Assembly: GCF_963678635.1 (NCBI RefSeq)
Contig: NC_087069.1
Span: forward strand, 39,145,076-39,209,075
Reading direction: 5' to 3'
Length of the DNA stretch: 64,000 nucleotides
DNA from: Symsagittifera roscoffensis
Lineage: Eukaryota; Xenacoelomorpha; Acoela; Convolutidae
In this document: positions 34,454 through 44,689 of the stretch, piece by piece
Layout of the letters: each line of letters starts with the position of its first letter
Position numbering within the stretch: the first letter of the stretch is position 1
Program-made: the position numbers and the translations under genes
The notes under the pieces: generated by a model
The model's input: the letters and a program-made list of their open reading frames with translations, nothing else
The model's database searches: none
What the model was told of the DNA's origin: nothing

Positions 34454-37407
34454 GCGGGGCGGTTTTTTGTATTCAGACCGATTTTAGAACAGTTGACTGC
34501 GTATAAATACGTATGCGGGGCGATTTTTTGTATTCAGACCAATTTTAGAACAGTTGACTGCGCATGCGATTCGATCCGGAAATCTTGAGTTTGTCAAGCG
34601 TGTTTGCTTGCACTAGACTACAGTGCTGCAGTTGTGCTGGAATAATACTTTGATAGTTTGTTGCAATACGCAAAATATTATGCGTGGCAATTTATCCGCA
34701 CTCATAAATGTTCTAAAATGAAATGAGGCAAGCTAATTGGTCTTATTAATTCCATAAACTACATTACGAGGCCAAACTGTGCACTTGGATATGCGCACAT
34801 TTTTGTGTCAAGTTGTTCCTGGATTCCAGATACAAGTCTTTAAACCTGATGAAACTTTGTCAGAACAATCAAAGATAAGGAAATAATGATAAAAAACAAA
34901 CGGACCGTCCGTGTTTAAACTCACAAAATGCACAGTTGGGCCTCGTAACGGATTCAAATTTTAAAACTTTTATACGCCTAAAAGTTGTAGTTTGTCAATA
35001 TTTCATATACCAAAAGCGGGGGTCCTTGGCAAACGTTCAAAATTCTCTTTTTTTTCCGACTTTCGTAATAAAAGTCACGGAATAATTGCGCTGGAAGTGT
35101 TTTTTTCTTCAGACAAAACTCGACTTTTTAACTAGCCATTTTTGCGATTTTTTGATGGCTCGCGATATATATACCGCTATTAACGCGAAAGCGGAGATTT
35201 AACCCGTCCGTAGAAATCGTTCAAAAATGGTTGAAGGAAGCCTGTTTGCAAAATTGATTTTAATAGGAGCGAAATCTATCACTTTATACTTTATACGCGG
35301 GGTGGGGGGATGATTTTTACAAAAACTCTTAAATTTAGAAAATAAAAAAATTTCATTCTATTTTTTTACAATTAATTTTTTCATTTCATTGCTGCTTCAT
35401 AGACCTTGAAAGGCAGTCAGAAAGGATTTTGCCTTTATACGAACTGTCTTGTTATATTTTAATTAAGATAGCCATGTCAAACTAAACAATCATTAGGATG
35501 AAAGATGATAGAGACACATATTTTTATGTATGTGAAAGTAGAACAGGAGAAAAAACTTAATCTTTTTGCTTAGATACAGAAGAAAAAGAGAATGTTGAGT
35601 TAGGGGAACAAACATGGAAGTTTCATTCCACAAATTTAACTGAAAAAGGGAAGATAGTTGCATTCAACTACCGCGATTCTGAAAATAATGATGGAAACCA
35701 AAAGATTGAAGTTTGTTTTCCTCCATTCAGCGTACTTGGAACCGTAACAATCAATTTCGAGCTGCAGCTCAATTCATCTGAACAGTGTGTGACCCCCCTT
35801 TTGTACATGTCTCAACGAAACCACTTGCCCTTTCTCAGAAAAATAAGCGTCTCATTACCATGGAAAAGCTCAGTCAGAAGTCAGATTGAAAGGAACCCAG
35901 CCCATCTGAACTCAGTCAACTTCCGAAAAGATGTAGTTTATCATGACACAGGAGTAGTTATTTCCTCCTTTTCGTTTTCGCCAATTGCGATTCGCAAAGC
36001 GGTTAGTTTTCCTATAATAAATCTAAAAGTAAAGTAAATCACAAAGTTGAAACTTTTTTGCTCAATGTAAAAACACTCATTACCAATTTTATTCAGTGTA
36101 GTGCAGTGCAGCTTCAGAACTTAGATGAAAATCAGTAGTTTGCACTTGAATATCAAAAAAAGTTTGAATTTTTGTCAAAAATCTTGCATCTGTTTTTAAA
36201 TAGAATTTTAATTGAACCATTTTCACTAGTTAGGATGTGTTCCGAAAAATTTTTGTTTCACTCAAACCAAACATCTGTATATTTTGATTTATTCAGTTTG
36301 GAAACAACTGAAAAATTGACTTATTGAATACAATAAAAGTTTGCCTGTTTAGATCAACAAAACTTTGAGACCCCTAGACGACTATGACGAGAGGCGTCTG
36401 TTTGACAGTTCCAGGATGTTTTTCCTGATGAAACAAAATCCTCGACCCAACCTTGTTGGTCTGCATGAATTTATTCTTGACCTGAGAGCCTTCTATGATT
36501 GGGCAGAGCAAGATCAGTTTCGTTGGAAAGAGAATTGGAACTATGAGCCAATCACCTATGACGAATCTCAGCCAAACATTTCTATTCAATTGAAAGGTAT
36601 GCAGTGAGTTTTACACTCGATATTTTTCATAAGCTGAAAAAAAAATGAAACTAAAAAAATCAAACTAGATCTCGACTTTCAAAATAATTCCTTAAACGAT
36701 CGTATCAGTAAAAAGAATTTGGAGCTAAAGCTGCTATTTAACGCTTTTTTGGCTCACAAATTGTTTCAAAATTGCGTAGAGGTATGTTGGATTACAAAAA
36801 CCGTAAAAAACAAAAAAAAACTCAACTCTCTTTTTTGAAATGACGTGCGCAAGGAAGATAAAAAACATTGTTTTTTTTTCGGAATAAAATCTTCATTTTT
36901 TCTAATTAATTTATTTGCAGTTAATTTTAAAAAATAAATATAATGTTGTTAGCAAAAAAAAAAAACATTTTAAAACTTTTTACTCAAATCTGTAACTCTT
37001 CCCTCAGACACGTTAGAATAACAACCTAATGACATTTTTGTTCCGACTTTCGTAACGAAAGTACCCAAATGTTTGTTCTCCGGTTGGTTTTTTTTTCTGA
37101 AAAATTTGAAGTAATTATTTTTGACGGAACCTTTTTACATCATTGAAAAAGTATTGTTGCCCTCTTTTCGTAAAACTATGGGGGTTGGCCAATTTGGTAC
37201 ACTTTTTTCAAGTTTTTTTCATGTTATTACTGCTCGACAGGCTTTTAAAGGCAGGTGGAACAACCAAGGCTTCGCCCTGATATGAGCAGTCTAATTCTGA
37301 TTTAGTTACGCGTTCCAAAATCAATGAGAGGGTTCAATTGAATTAAGGAAATTTTACTGGACGAATCAGTTCGCCATTTGCACCACGCATGTACCACAAA
37401 CCGGTAA
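31501..37407 (+). CDS. Seven-exon gene encoding a 698-residue protein with a ZU5-like domain
   Basis: Proposed exons: 31501-31653, 31961-32962, 33434-33503, 35574-36028, 36353-36596, 36669-36781, 37348-37407. All junctions are GT..AG and the phases fit (0,0,1,0,1,0), giving 2097 bases with no internal stop. AATAAA follows at 37415. Residues 1-51 are polar (LDLSGVTRKH). Residues 52-385 (exon 2) look all-helical and are unrecognised. Residues about 450-505 (IEVCFPP.SVLGTVTINFEL, then CVTPLLYM and ISVSLPW) follow the strand pattern of ZU5 domains of UNC5, ankyrin and PIDD. SFSFSPIAI at 540-548 sits where FIIND/PIDD proteins have their F|S self-cleavage site, but the preceding His is Ser. Residues 561-641 may be UPA-like. 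An alternative donor at 36002 would shorten exon 4 in frame. Exon 7 is the least certain. The gene body is well supported; the ZU5 call is by eye. Confidence 0.62.
34015..35000. repeat. Intron-3 sequence shared with the tandem array, reverse orientation
   Basis: Inverted match to 9020-9950, 11560-12480 and 15260-16190, here lying in the 2070-base intron 3 of the intact gene with no BEL/Pao sequence beside it. It is the most diverged of the four copies and contains an extra AT microsatellite and a 61-base duplication. Confidence 0.6.
34424..34573. repeat. (TA)n microsatellite and a 61-base tandem duplication
   Basis: A run of alternating A and T at about 34424-34450 is followed by two copies of a 61-base unit starting TATGCGGGGCG (34451 and 34512) and running through TTTTTTGTATTCAGACC and TTTTAGAACAGTTGACTGCG. 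Only one copy of the unit is present at the mirror position in the left arm. Confidence 0.75.
35058..35455 (+). mobile_element. Family R1 repeat, diverged copy in intron 3
   Basis: Mirror of 8518-8935. One end reads CCGACTTTCGTAATAAAAGT (hairpin partly eroded) and the other TTATACGAACTGTCTTGTT. Internal landmarks AACCCGTCC..ATCGTTC and GGTGGGGGGATGATTTTTAC match the family. Confidence 0.5.
37031..37292 (+). mobile_element. Family R1 repeat, short copy in intron 6
   Basis: Mirror of 6607-6890. It starts TTTTTGTTCCGACTTTCGTAACGAAAGT and ends CCTGATATGAGCAGTCT, with the middle deleted. It lies in the intron between exons 6 and 7 of the ZU5-like gene. Confidence 0.55.
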
Positions 37408-37420
37408 AAGTGAAAATAAA

Positions 37421-39568
37421 ACTTCGCAATTTCAAAAGTCATTACAATTTTTTAAAAAAAACTAATCAAAATAGCCATAGCAGTTTAACAGTTTATTTGG
37501 TGCGTAAATATCTATCAGATTGTTTGAAAACATTTTCGTCAAAATTATCCAGAGAACAATATTTTGATCACTTTCTTGAAAAGTCACCACAGTAAAAAAG
37601 ACTTCAGCCAGGAAAAATTAATCAAATTTTTGACTGCCCTATGAAGTCTTTATGTTTTAACTTGAAAAATTACACATTCCATACGCAAAACCATCAGAAA
37701 AGATATTGAATTGAAACATTCAAAAAAAAAAACTAACCCGGGTTCCACACGCAGTGTCAAGTAAAAGGGTACATGCTTCAAATCAATCTTGAACGTTTTT
37801 TCAGCCGGCTACAAATACAGCTCACGCTAGCCGTTAACAAAAAACTATAAATTTTTTTCTCATGAAGCAATCAGAAAAGAACAAAACTTATCAAGAAAAA
37901 CATTTCCATAATTGCTATCTAAGTTAAACACTGATTTATTTAACATCTACTTATCAATAAAAGCAAAACGCTTGTATCAAATTAGTTTCAAATTATTTTC
38001 TGATTCGGTTCAAATAGCCCCTCAACTGTTTTTAGCCATCAAAGATATCGCGTGTTAAAATCAAAAAAAGCAGCACCGCAACAAAAAATTTTTTAAGCTT
38101 CGAGCTGGAGCAGTATTATCTTTTGGATTAACTTAAAATTACCGACAAAACAGCAATTTTCTAAAGTTTTCTGACAGGAAGAGCAGGCCAGCACGAATAT
38201 TACAGCATCGAAAACGTAACGAAAAGTAACGGCAAGTATTAAAAAAACGATTGATCGTGAAAACTGAATTTGGCATTAGAGGGCAGAAAACTTGTCTAAA
38301 AATGTTTGGCTAGTTCTAATGATTTAAATTTACACTGTAAACACCAGCTGTTTTATTTTTTCTATTCCCTTAAACCATTTTTTCAGATCAAGTGATTCTA
38401 ATAACAAGTTATAGTAGCTTTGAGATGAATTTAAAACAGTTTTTTTTATTGCCAAGCAGACAAATGAAATACTGTCATTATTGCCAAGCAGACAATTAAG
38501 AATGAGACTCTGTCATAATCTACAAATTGCTTTTTATTAATTGATAACGTAAGATGTTGTTCTCCGTATCTTATTGAATTTAAGATGCGCTTCAAATACA
38601 CATCTGGTACAAAAATCTGAAAACAAAAAAAATACTCATTCCGAGACAATTTTTTTTTGCATATTCCGTTGGGAAATTTTAGTGAAACGCTTTTGAAAAG
38701 CAGCTGAAACTCTAAGAGAGATTGCTAGTATCAGGGCGAGCTCTGAACAATTTATCTGACCTTTAAAAAACTTCAGATAGGTTAAAATGATCAAATAAAA
38801 GTGAGGCAAAAACATTTTCTTTGTTTTGAAACTGTACTACGATCACATGGAGTGCCAAGTAAAAAAATGATATGTTTTTCATTTAGAAAGTTCAAGTTTA
38901 AAAAATGATATGTTTTTCATCAGTTTTACGCCGTAAAGAATTGTTTTGCAAACCAATTATGATTACCAAATAAATAGCCTAATTATTCTACTTGCTAATT
39001 TTGACAGTAATTGTTAGGTTGGGGTCAGAATCGAAAATAGAGCCAAATTTGGTAAACCCTCATGAATGTAATATAACTTTCCGAAAATTTTCGAAATTGT
39101 AAGTTCGATCATCAAAAAAATCAAAAAATGATAACAATTACTTTGTCTTTTAATTCTGATCCCAGTGAATCAAATTACCCAAAATTGCAGTTCTTAAACA
39201 TGGCCAATATCGCAAATGAAGATTACTTTTAATGTTTTTTTAACACCTGAAAAACATTGATGACATGAGCTCAAAATAGGGGATAAAATTTAATCTGCAA
39301 CTATTTTGTAAAGTTCTGGGTTTGAACATTACCGCTAATACTAATTTAGCATAGCTAATTCGCGCAAAATCAAATTCCATTTGTCTTCCTATGCGTTGCT
39401 TCGGTGTCAAGTTAACCCAGCCCAGGTATTAATCCAACAATAAAAGAGATTCAATTTTTTGTTCTCTGTCGTCCAAGTACGTACCATCCACTATTAATTT
39501 TTAATCGAATTTGATAGCGATTAGTAGCTGTTTCTGGGCCATAGAAGATAAACATAACTGGTAGTTGG
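37421..39568. other. Right-arm intergenic sequence
   Basis: Mirror of 4696-6480 with several extra segments, for example around 38660-38760 and 39000-39170, that are missing on the left. No supported gene on the plus strand. The weak minus-strand exon at 38446-38616 is listed separately. Confidence 0.35.
38446..38616 (-). CDS. Possible terminal exon, right-arm copy (weak)
   Basis: Mirror of 5282-5452: 171 bases, open to the same TAA, preceded on the minus strand by TTTTCAG. The retained length and conservative substitutions are the only support. An extra 120 bases of unrelated sequence upstream of the acceptor distinguish the right copy from the left. Confidence 0.22.
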   Translation of the reverse strand: MFVPDVYLKRILNSIRYGEQHLTLSINKKQFVDYDRVSFLIVCLAIMTVFHLSAWQ

Positions 39569-40414
39569 ATGTTTTCAGAAGTTCACTTGCCGAACGCTTC
39601 AATTGAGCTATTGGACCCGTCTATATTGCCGAAAGAATTTGAGTTCTCAAAACCAAGTGTTGAATCCAAAAACTCGGAATCAGGAAACATCAGAAAGATG
39701 TCGTATCGTTTCACAAACCTAGAACAGGAACGAAAATCCGACAAAAAAGAGTGCTTCGAGTTTTCTTTTATTGGGAATACATTTCACTTTGAAATTCTTA
39801 AAGAAGAGAAACTAAAAAACCTATCCGTCACGCCAGCAATATCTGCAACAGATGTGCAACAGATTTTGCGGAAATTGGGCAACAAATGGATGGAGTTCCT
39901 GCGCAAGGAGTTTTCTATCAGTCGAATATATTCCAGCGAGCTCTACCTTCTGGATATTCAAGATGCCGTCGTTTCCCGGCTGCGAGAAAAGCCTATCGAC
40001 ACAATAATATTTTACAAAGAAATGTTGAGAAATAGCTACCCAGAATTGAATCAGACCTTCACTGAGATAGATCCCCAGTTCCAACAAGAAAGAAACGACA
40101 AACTTCGTCAAATTACGTCGTATCTCAAAATCGTGTTTAATTACGAAGCTACGAGATATGAAGATTTGGAGCCCGGTTATACTGAAATAAAACAAGTCGT
40201 TCTTAGTAGAATGGGAATATGGTCGCACCAAATTGGTCTTGAGATCAAAAATGCAGAAGCATTGGCTATCCACATGGTCAATATTGGAGAAGAAAAATTG
40301 AAGACATGTATTAAAAATGCATGCATGCATTTTTATTTGCTGGGCCACATTCACAGTTTTTCTCTGGAATTGCAAAATTTCCTGAATCTCGATGGAGGTG
40401 ACGATGCAAATTAG
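39569..40414 (+). CDS. Unrecognised 281-residue protein, right-arm paralogue
   Basis: Partner of 3850-4695. The frame starts MFSEVHLPNASIELLDP and ends NLDGGDDAN at TAG 40412-40414. A canonical AATAAA lies at 40430-40435, 16 bases after the stop. It lies 2.2 kb downstream of the ZU5-like gene on the same strand, but that gene already has its own stop and polyadenylation signal, so this should be a separate transcript. The bases ATGTTTTCAG at the apparent start form a good splice acceptor, so an upstream exon is possible. I found no convincing one between 37420 and 39560. Preservation of reading frame, length and C-terminus in two diverged copies argues that it is a real protein. Function unknown. 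Confidence 0.65.
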   Translation: MFSEVHLPNASIELLDPSILPKEFEFSKPSVESKNSESGNIRKMSYRFTNLEQERKSDKKECFEFSFIGNTFHFEILKEEKLKNLSVTPAISATDVQQILRKLGNKWMEFLRKEFSISRIYSSELYLLDIQDAVVSRLREKPIDTIIFYKEMLRNSYPELNQTFTEIDPQFQQERNDKLRQITSYLKIVFNYEATRYEDLEPGYTEIKQVVLSRMGIWSHQIGLEIKNAEALAIHMVNIGEEKLKTCIKNACMHFYLLGHIHSFSLELQNFLNLDGGDDAN

Positions 40415-40435
40415 TAAACTCTCAGCTGAAATAAA

Positions 40436-41195
40436 AAAAATCTGTCGACATCGAATTAGTTTTTAAAATTATATGTACAAATTTTCCGTCATCTACTCAA
40501 TCTAGAAACAAAAAAAGTATTAAAATAAAATTAATCAAATCATTCAATTTCTGGTAGTTTCTTTCACGCATAAGCATTATTGTCCCGACTTTCGAAGAAA
40601 TGCAGAATATAATTTTTAGTTTATTTTTTTTAGAATATTATTTGTAGCCATAATTGGATGTGTGTTTCAAAACAATTCTACGCTGATTTACTTTCATATG
40701 AAACGTGTGTATAAAATGTGCAACATAAAATTTTTATCAATTGCTTTGGCTGTTATTAATTTCACTCACAGCCACTCTATCGCGTTTTAACAAAAAATAT
40801 CGCATTGTATAATGCCTTCCTTCATCGGTATCAGTAAGGTATCAGTTTTAGCCTTATTAAATTTCTCTATAAAATTCTTTGTGCTCCAAAGTGTTAGATT
40901 ACCAGAAAAAAATCATTAAACAATTGAGTTCTTACTAAATTGCCTGTACGATAACTTGACTCTAGGCTGTATAATAAGTTGCGAATTTTCAAAATACGGC
41001 TGCTAAAAGTCCCACTCAAAACCTCTGCATCGCGTTGTATTTGTAAAAAAATTGTCGCATTGTACATTGCCTTTAAATTGTGTATTCATCTAAAGGGTTT
41101 ATATGATTACTTAAGGAAAATTTTCAACTGATGCAATCTCATTAATATATTTTTAACATTCATAAATTTTTCGTGTTTCTATAAAAAAAACTCAG
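40436..41195. other. Right-arm noncoding sequence
   Basis: Mirror of 3066-3849. The open frame present on the other arm is broken here, so it is not called as a gene. Confidence 0.35.
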
Positions 41196-41733
41196 AATAA
41201 ACAAGACTGCTCGTATCAGGGCTAAGCCTTGAATGTTCAGACTGCCTTTTAAGTTTTATGGAGCACTAATAACATTAAAAAATTTAATGTAATAAAACAA
41301 AATGAAAATATTTTTTCTAAAATTTGAAATTTTTTAGGAAAAATCATCCCCCCACACGTCATATAAAGTACAAAAAAAGATAGATTTTGCTCCATGTAAC
41401 AAAACATTTCTGGCAAAAAAGCTTCTTTTAACCAATTTGGAACGATTTCTAAGACGGATTAACTCTCCGCTTACGCGTTATTAGCGCGAAATGTATCGCG
41501 CGTTAATTGTCCCAAATTGGCCAAAATGGCAATCATTACAAAAAAATAATCACAGGCGAAATATCTTTTCATGTTTCAGCTCAAGACAACAATACGTTTC
41601 GAATGATATGAAAAAAAAATCCGTCAAAAATGGCTCGTTAAAAAGTCAAAATTTGTCTGAAGAAAAAAAAATGCACGCCGAGCACAAATATTCCGTTACT
41701 TTCGTATCGAAAGTTGGAACAAAACTTTTTCTT
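41196..41733 (-). mobile_element. Family R1 repeat, full-length copy in the right arm
   Basis: Mirror of 2539-3065. It starts ACAAGACTGCTCGTATCAGG and ends with the hairpin ACTTTCG-TAT-CGAAAGT followed by TGGAACAAAAC. An open frame at 41491-41763 reads through its inverted sequence and is not a gene. Confidence 0.6.
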
Positions 41734-44064
41734 CAAACTCCACATAGTCGAATTGTATATTAAGCTTTTTTACACCGCTTCACAAAAGATCCTGGAGCCG
41801 ATACCCGAAATTCATGATATCTATTTGTAGAGTCACTTCTATGCTTATATTTTTTATCAAAACTTTTTTTCAGGTTATATTTTAGTTTTGGAAGGTACAT
41901 TTCAGAGATACAGGCCATGATTTTTGACCTAGAAGCTTCCGCAACAAAAATTTCGGCCTTTTAAGTAAATTTCCGGTTTTTACTTTTAATATTTGTGAAC
42001 AATAGTACCTCAAGTTTGTTTGTATCTCCAAATTCAGTTTAAACAGTGAGACTCTTACAATTTGTGCATTTTGAAAAAAAAGAGCTCATCTAGCCAAACA
42101 AAGAACGAATACGTCTTTTTTGAATTAAATACGAATCGCAGTCATTATTAACAATTGTTCTTTTTAGGCTAAGAATTAACTACTATTTTTTTGGTGAAAC
42201 AAGTATTTTGCTGCCCTTTGGCCTGTACTCATAGAGTAATTCCAGATAAAGTACACCGTCTGTTCGTCACGCTATCTTATTTTGGGCGGATAGATTCATG
42301 TAACTTCTTAGTCTAATACCAATCTTAATCATACTCTTATATCTTCTAGTCTCAAAAAATCTAGTGCATACTGGTTTTCGCGAGTTAGTTCTTGGAGTTT
42401 ATCCAGAAATAGAACAACTGTATTCAAAGATTTTTTCAAATTGTTTTGGTGCAGAAACTACAAGTAGTTTCAGCATTCACAAATAAGTGTCAATATTAGA
42501 GATGAAATTCGATTGGTTAGTTAGTAATATTTTATAGTGATAGTTTTTATTAGAAAAATATTTGGTTTATAAATACTAGTTCAGTCTTGGCTGATTGTGT
42601 CAAGACTTCTGATCGATGCAATGATGAATCGATTTCATCAAATCTAGAGCGAGACTACATACAGGGTGAAGTTTGACTTTTCCTAGTGAAGTGCCAAGTG
42701 ACTAGGATCGGTATGTAAAATCAACATCGAGATGGTCATTGGTCTGCATCAATGGGTTTCCTTTGCTGCGATGTTGAGTCAATACTTAAAATCCTTTGAG
42801 GGTAGTGACTTTGGCAGCAAACCAAATAGATTTGCTATTCCAGAGTTGGAATGTAGTCGGGTTGCCATCTCCTTTGCTGCTCGTTTCTTGGGCTCTAAAA
42901 ACTCTTTACATACTGCATTTATATAATTACTTCTTTTTAGTTAAGTTTTAGTTATGACCTAATATTATTTTTTATCGCAAAAGCGTTTTTGTTTTAGTTT
43001 GGTTATTTTAAAAAAGTCGCCCACACTAGAGCAACTCTCAGCAAATATTGAGTGTGGGTCGCAAGTAATGGTTGTAGCGCTGTTGGTTAGGCCGGCTATA
43101 GAGCATGCATAGGACGTCCCTCTGGTTGGTGAGACCATGAATGGTCTATATTTTATGGTCTTTTTGTGCAGAGTCTCTTTATACGTTCAACCTTTGTTAC
43201 ATTTTCATAGCGTGTTTTTCTCTTTTTTCTTTTGGTTGTGTCCTTTTTGCAAAAATAGATTTTTTTGTATTTTATTTGGTTTTAATAAAACTTTGAAGTG
43301 CTTTCCAACGATTAATTTATCCAGTTTTAACCTGGTTTGACTCCGGTTTGGTTACCGTGTGACTTTCTTTCTTAGTCATGCTATTAGTTTGTGGTTTTGC
43401 GGCGTTAGTAAGCTGCAGTGAATAATTCAATTTTTCATTTAACTTCTTCCAACCAGGTTAAAGGGAAGTTTGAAAGGTGTGAAAACAAGTTAAAGTTGTT
43501 ATCAGTGAAGGTTAAAACTTGAAATTTTTTATTTAAACAATTCTTCGTGGGCGAGCTGTGCGATTGTGGAAAAAAACTGAGCAATTTTTGGGCGAGTGAA
43601 GGATTCAAAATTTATAAAAGAAGCGTATTTTGTAAAAATGTTACTTGTCTTTAATTCATTTACATTTTTTTATGAATCTACTTCATAGAAGTTTTAATTT
43701 ACTGCAATGGAGTTTTCAATTTAAGAGTTTTCTGCTTTGAAAAGAAAAACTTCACTACTTCAATTATATTCTTGTTAAAACCACTTCAATTATATACACA
43801 ATTGTTAAAAAGGATTTGAAAATTTTATAGAAAAGAGTTTACATTTTTTAAATTTATTTCTATTCGTTTTAGATGATTGAGTAGTGAAATTTAAAAAGAA
43901 GTGAGATATAAATAAAGAATGGTTTGTAATTTTTGAAATTTATTAGTTTTTTTCTAATTTATACTAACAAAAGGTTGTCGTTGGCCAAAATTGATTCGGA
44001 AAATGTCGGATGATGTGAGGAGTTTGGCAGGCATGAGGATGACAATTTTGGTTTGAAGGAAAGG
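41734..44064. other. Right-arm outer sequence, mostly noncoding
   Basis: Mirror of 187-2538. It contains the small ORF at 42732-42926 and a GC-richer patch at 43010-43140. AATAAAAC near 43284 follows a T-rich stretch and resembles a polyadenylation signal on the plus strand. No gene with clear structure was found. Confidence 0.35.
42732..42926 (+). CDS. Small ORF, 64 codons, right-arm copy (doubtful)
   Basis: Mirror copy of 1338-1532. An ATG-initiated frame follows a donor-like GTATGT at about 42712 and a short AT-rich stretch. A TATAAATA motif lies about 160 bases upstream (near 42570). The three substitutions between the arms are all non-synonymous. No recognised motif and no signal peptide. 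Kept only because the frame is open in both arms. Confidence 0.2.
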   Translation: MVIGLHQWVSFAAMLSQYLKSFEGSDFGSKPNRFAIPELECSRVAISFAARFLGSKNSLHTAFI

Positions 44065-44280
44065 CTATAGAAGCTCGAGTGCTCGGATAAGCTTATACTC
44101 GTCACTATTGAGTGAGGATTCTTGCGGTGTGTTTTGAATTAGGTTATATAGCTTATGGTTGTATTTAGTATTATGATTGAATTCTAAAATTCGGACTTTG
44201 ATGGGCTGTTGATATTCGTGGGGGACAATTAGTGGGCGGGATTCTTCAACATCAAAACAATTGGTTAGTGGGCAGAGCAC
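44065..44280 (-). CDS. 3' end of an unrecognised ORF, right-arm copy
   Basis: This is the mirror of the ORF at 1-186. The frame reads LCPLTNCFDVEESRPLIV and ends at a TAG corresponding to position 184 of the left copy. It extends upstream past the last comparable base (44250), so the 5' part (44251-44280) cannot be checked against the left arm. An overlapping frame upstream (44265-44519, ending IRQMLCSAH) may be the preceding part after a frameshift, or an unrelated frame. No function is recognised. Confidence 0.35.
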   Translation of the reverse strand: MLCPLTNCFDVEESRPLIVPHEYQQPIKVRILEFNHNTKYNHKLYNLIQNTPQESSLNSDEYKLIRALELL

Positions 44281-44689
44281 AACATTTGTCTTATGGGGTC
44301 ACAGTTCCGGAAGATGCCTTGCATGCTGGTTTTTTTTATACAGTAGGTGAAGTTTAGGAAGAAAGACCAATTATAATTGGAGTTAATAAATCTGAATCTG
44401 TGTTGTGGATTTCCTGATTGTTGATTGGTGATGAACAAAGTGTAATAAGTGTATGTGTGGGTTTGTTTAGTGCGTAACATTATTTCATGTGAGCTGTGCA
44501 AGTCACATTTTTTTTGCATTTGTTATGTTCACCAACCACGATGTAAAGTGTTAAGCACACAAAAACTCCGAAAAACTATATTTTATATAAACCTCAAAAT
44601 CAGAATCATTTCAGTTTCATGGGCGACATTGAAAGCGCAACAGCAAACTTTCGCAATTAAGCTTTCTCTATCAGAAGGTCAGAAAAGTT

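Larger units (their letters stand above)
33940..44250. repeat. Right arm of a giant inverted repeat
   Basis: This is the mirror of 1-10010. It contains exons 4-7 of the ZU5-like gene, the 281-codon ORF and several mobile-element copies in the same order but opposite orientation. The spacer between the arms is about 24 kb. The right arm keeps canonical AATAAA signals after both main coding units (37415-37420 and 40430-40435), and the left arm has mutated both. This suggests that the right copy is the working one. Sequence beyond 44250 cannot be compared because the window starts at the matching base. Confidence 0.93.

Noticed and set aside
41491-41763. 90-codon frame in the right arm
   Set aside because: It reads through an R1 mobile-element copy and is broken in the mirror copy.
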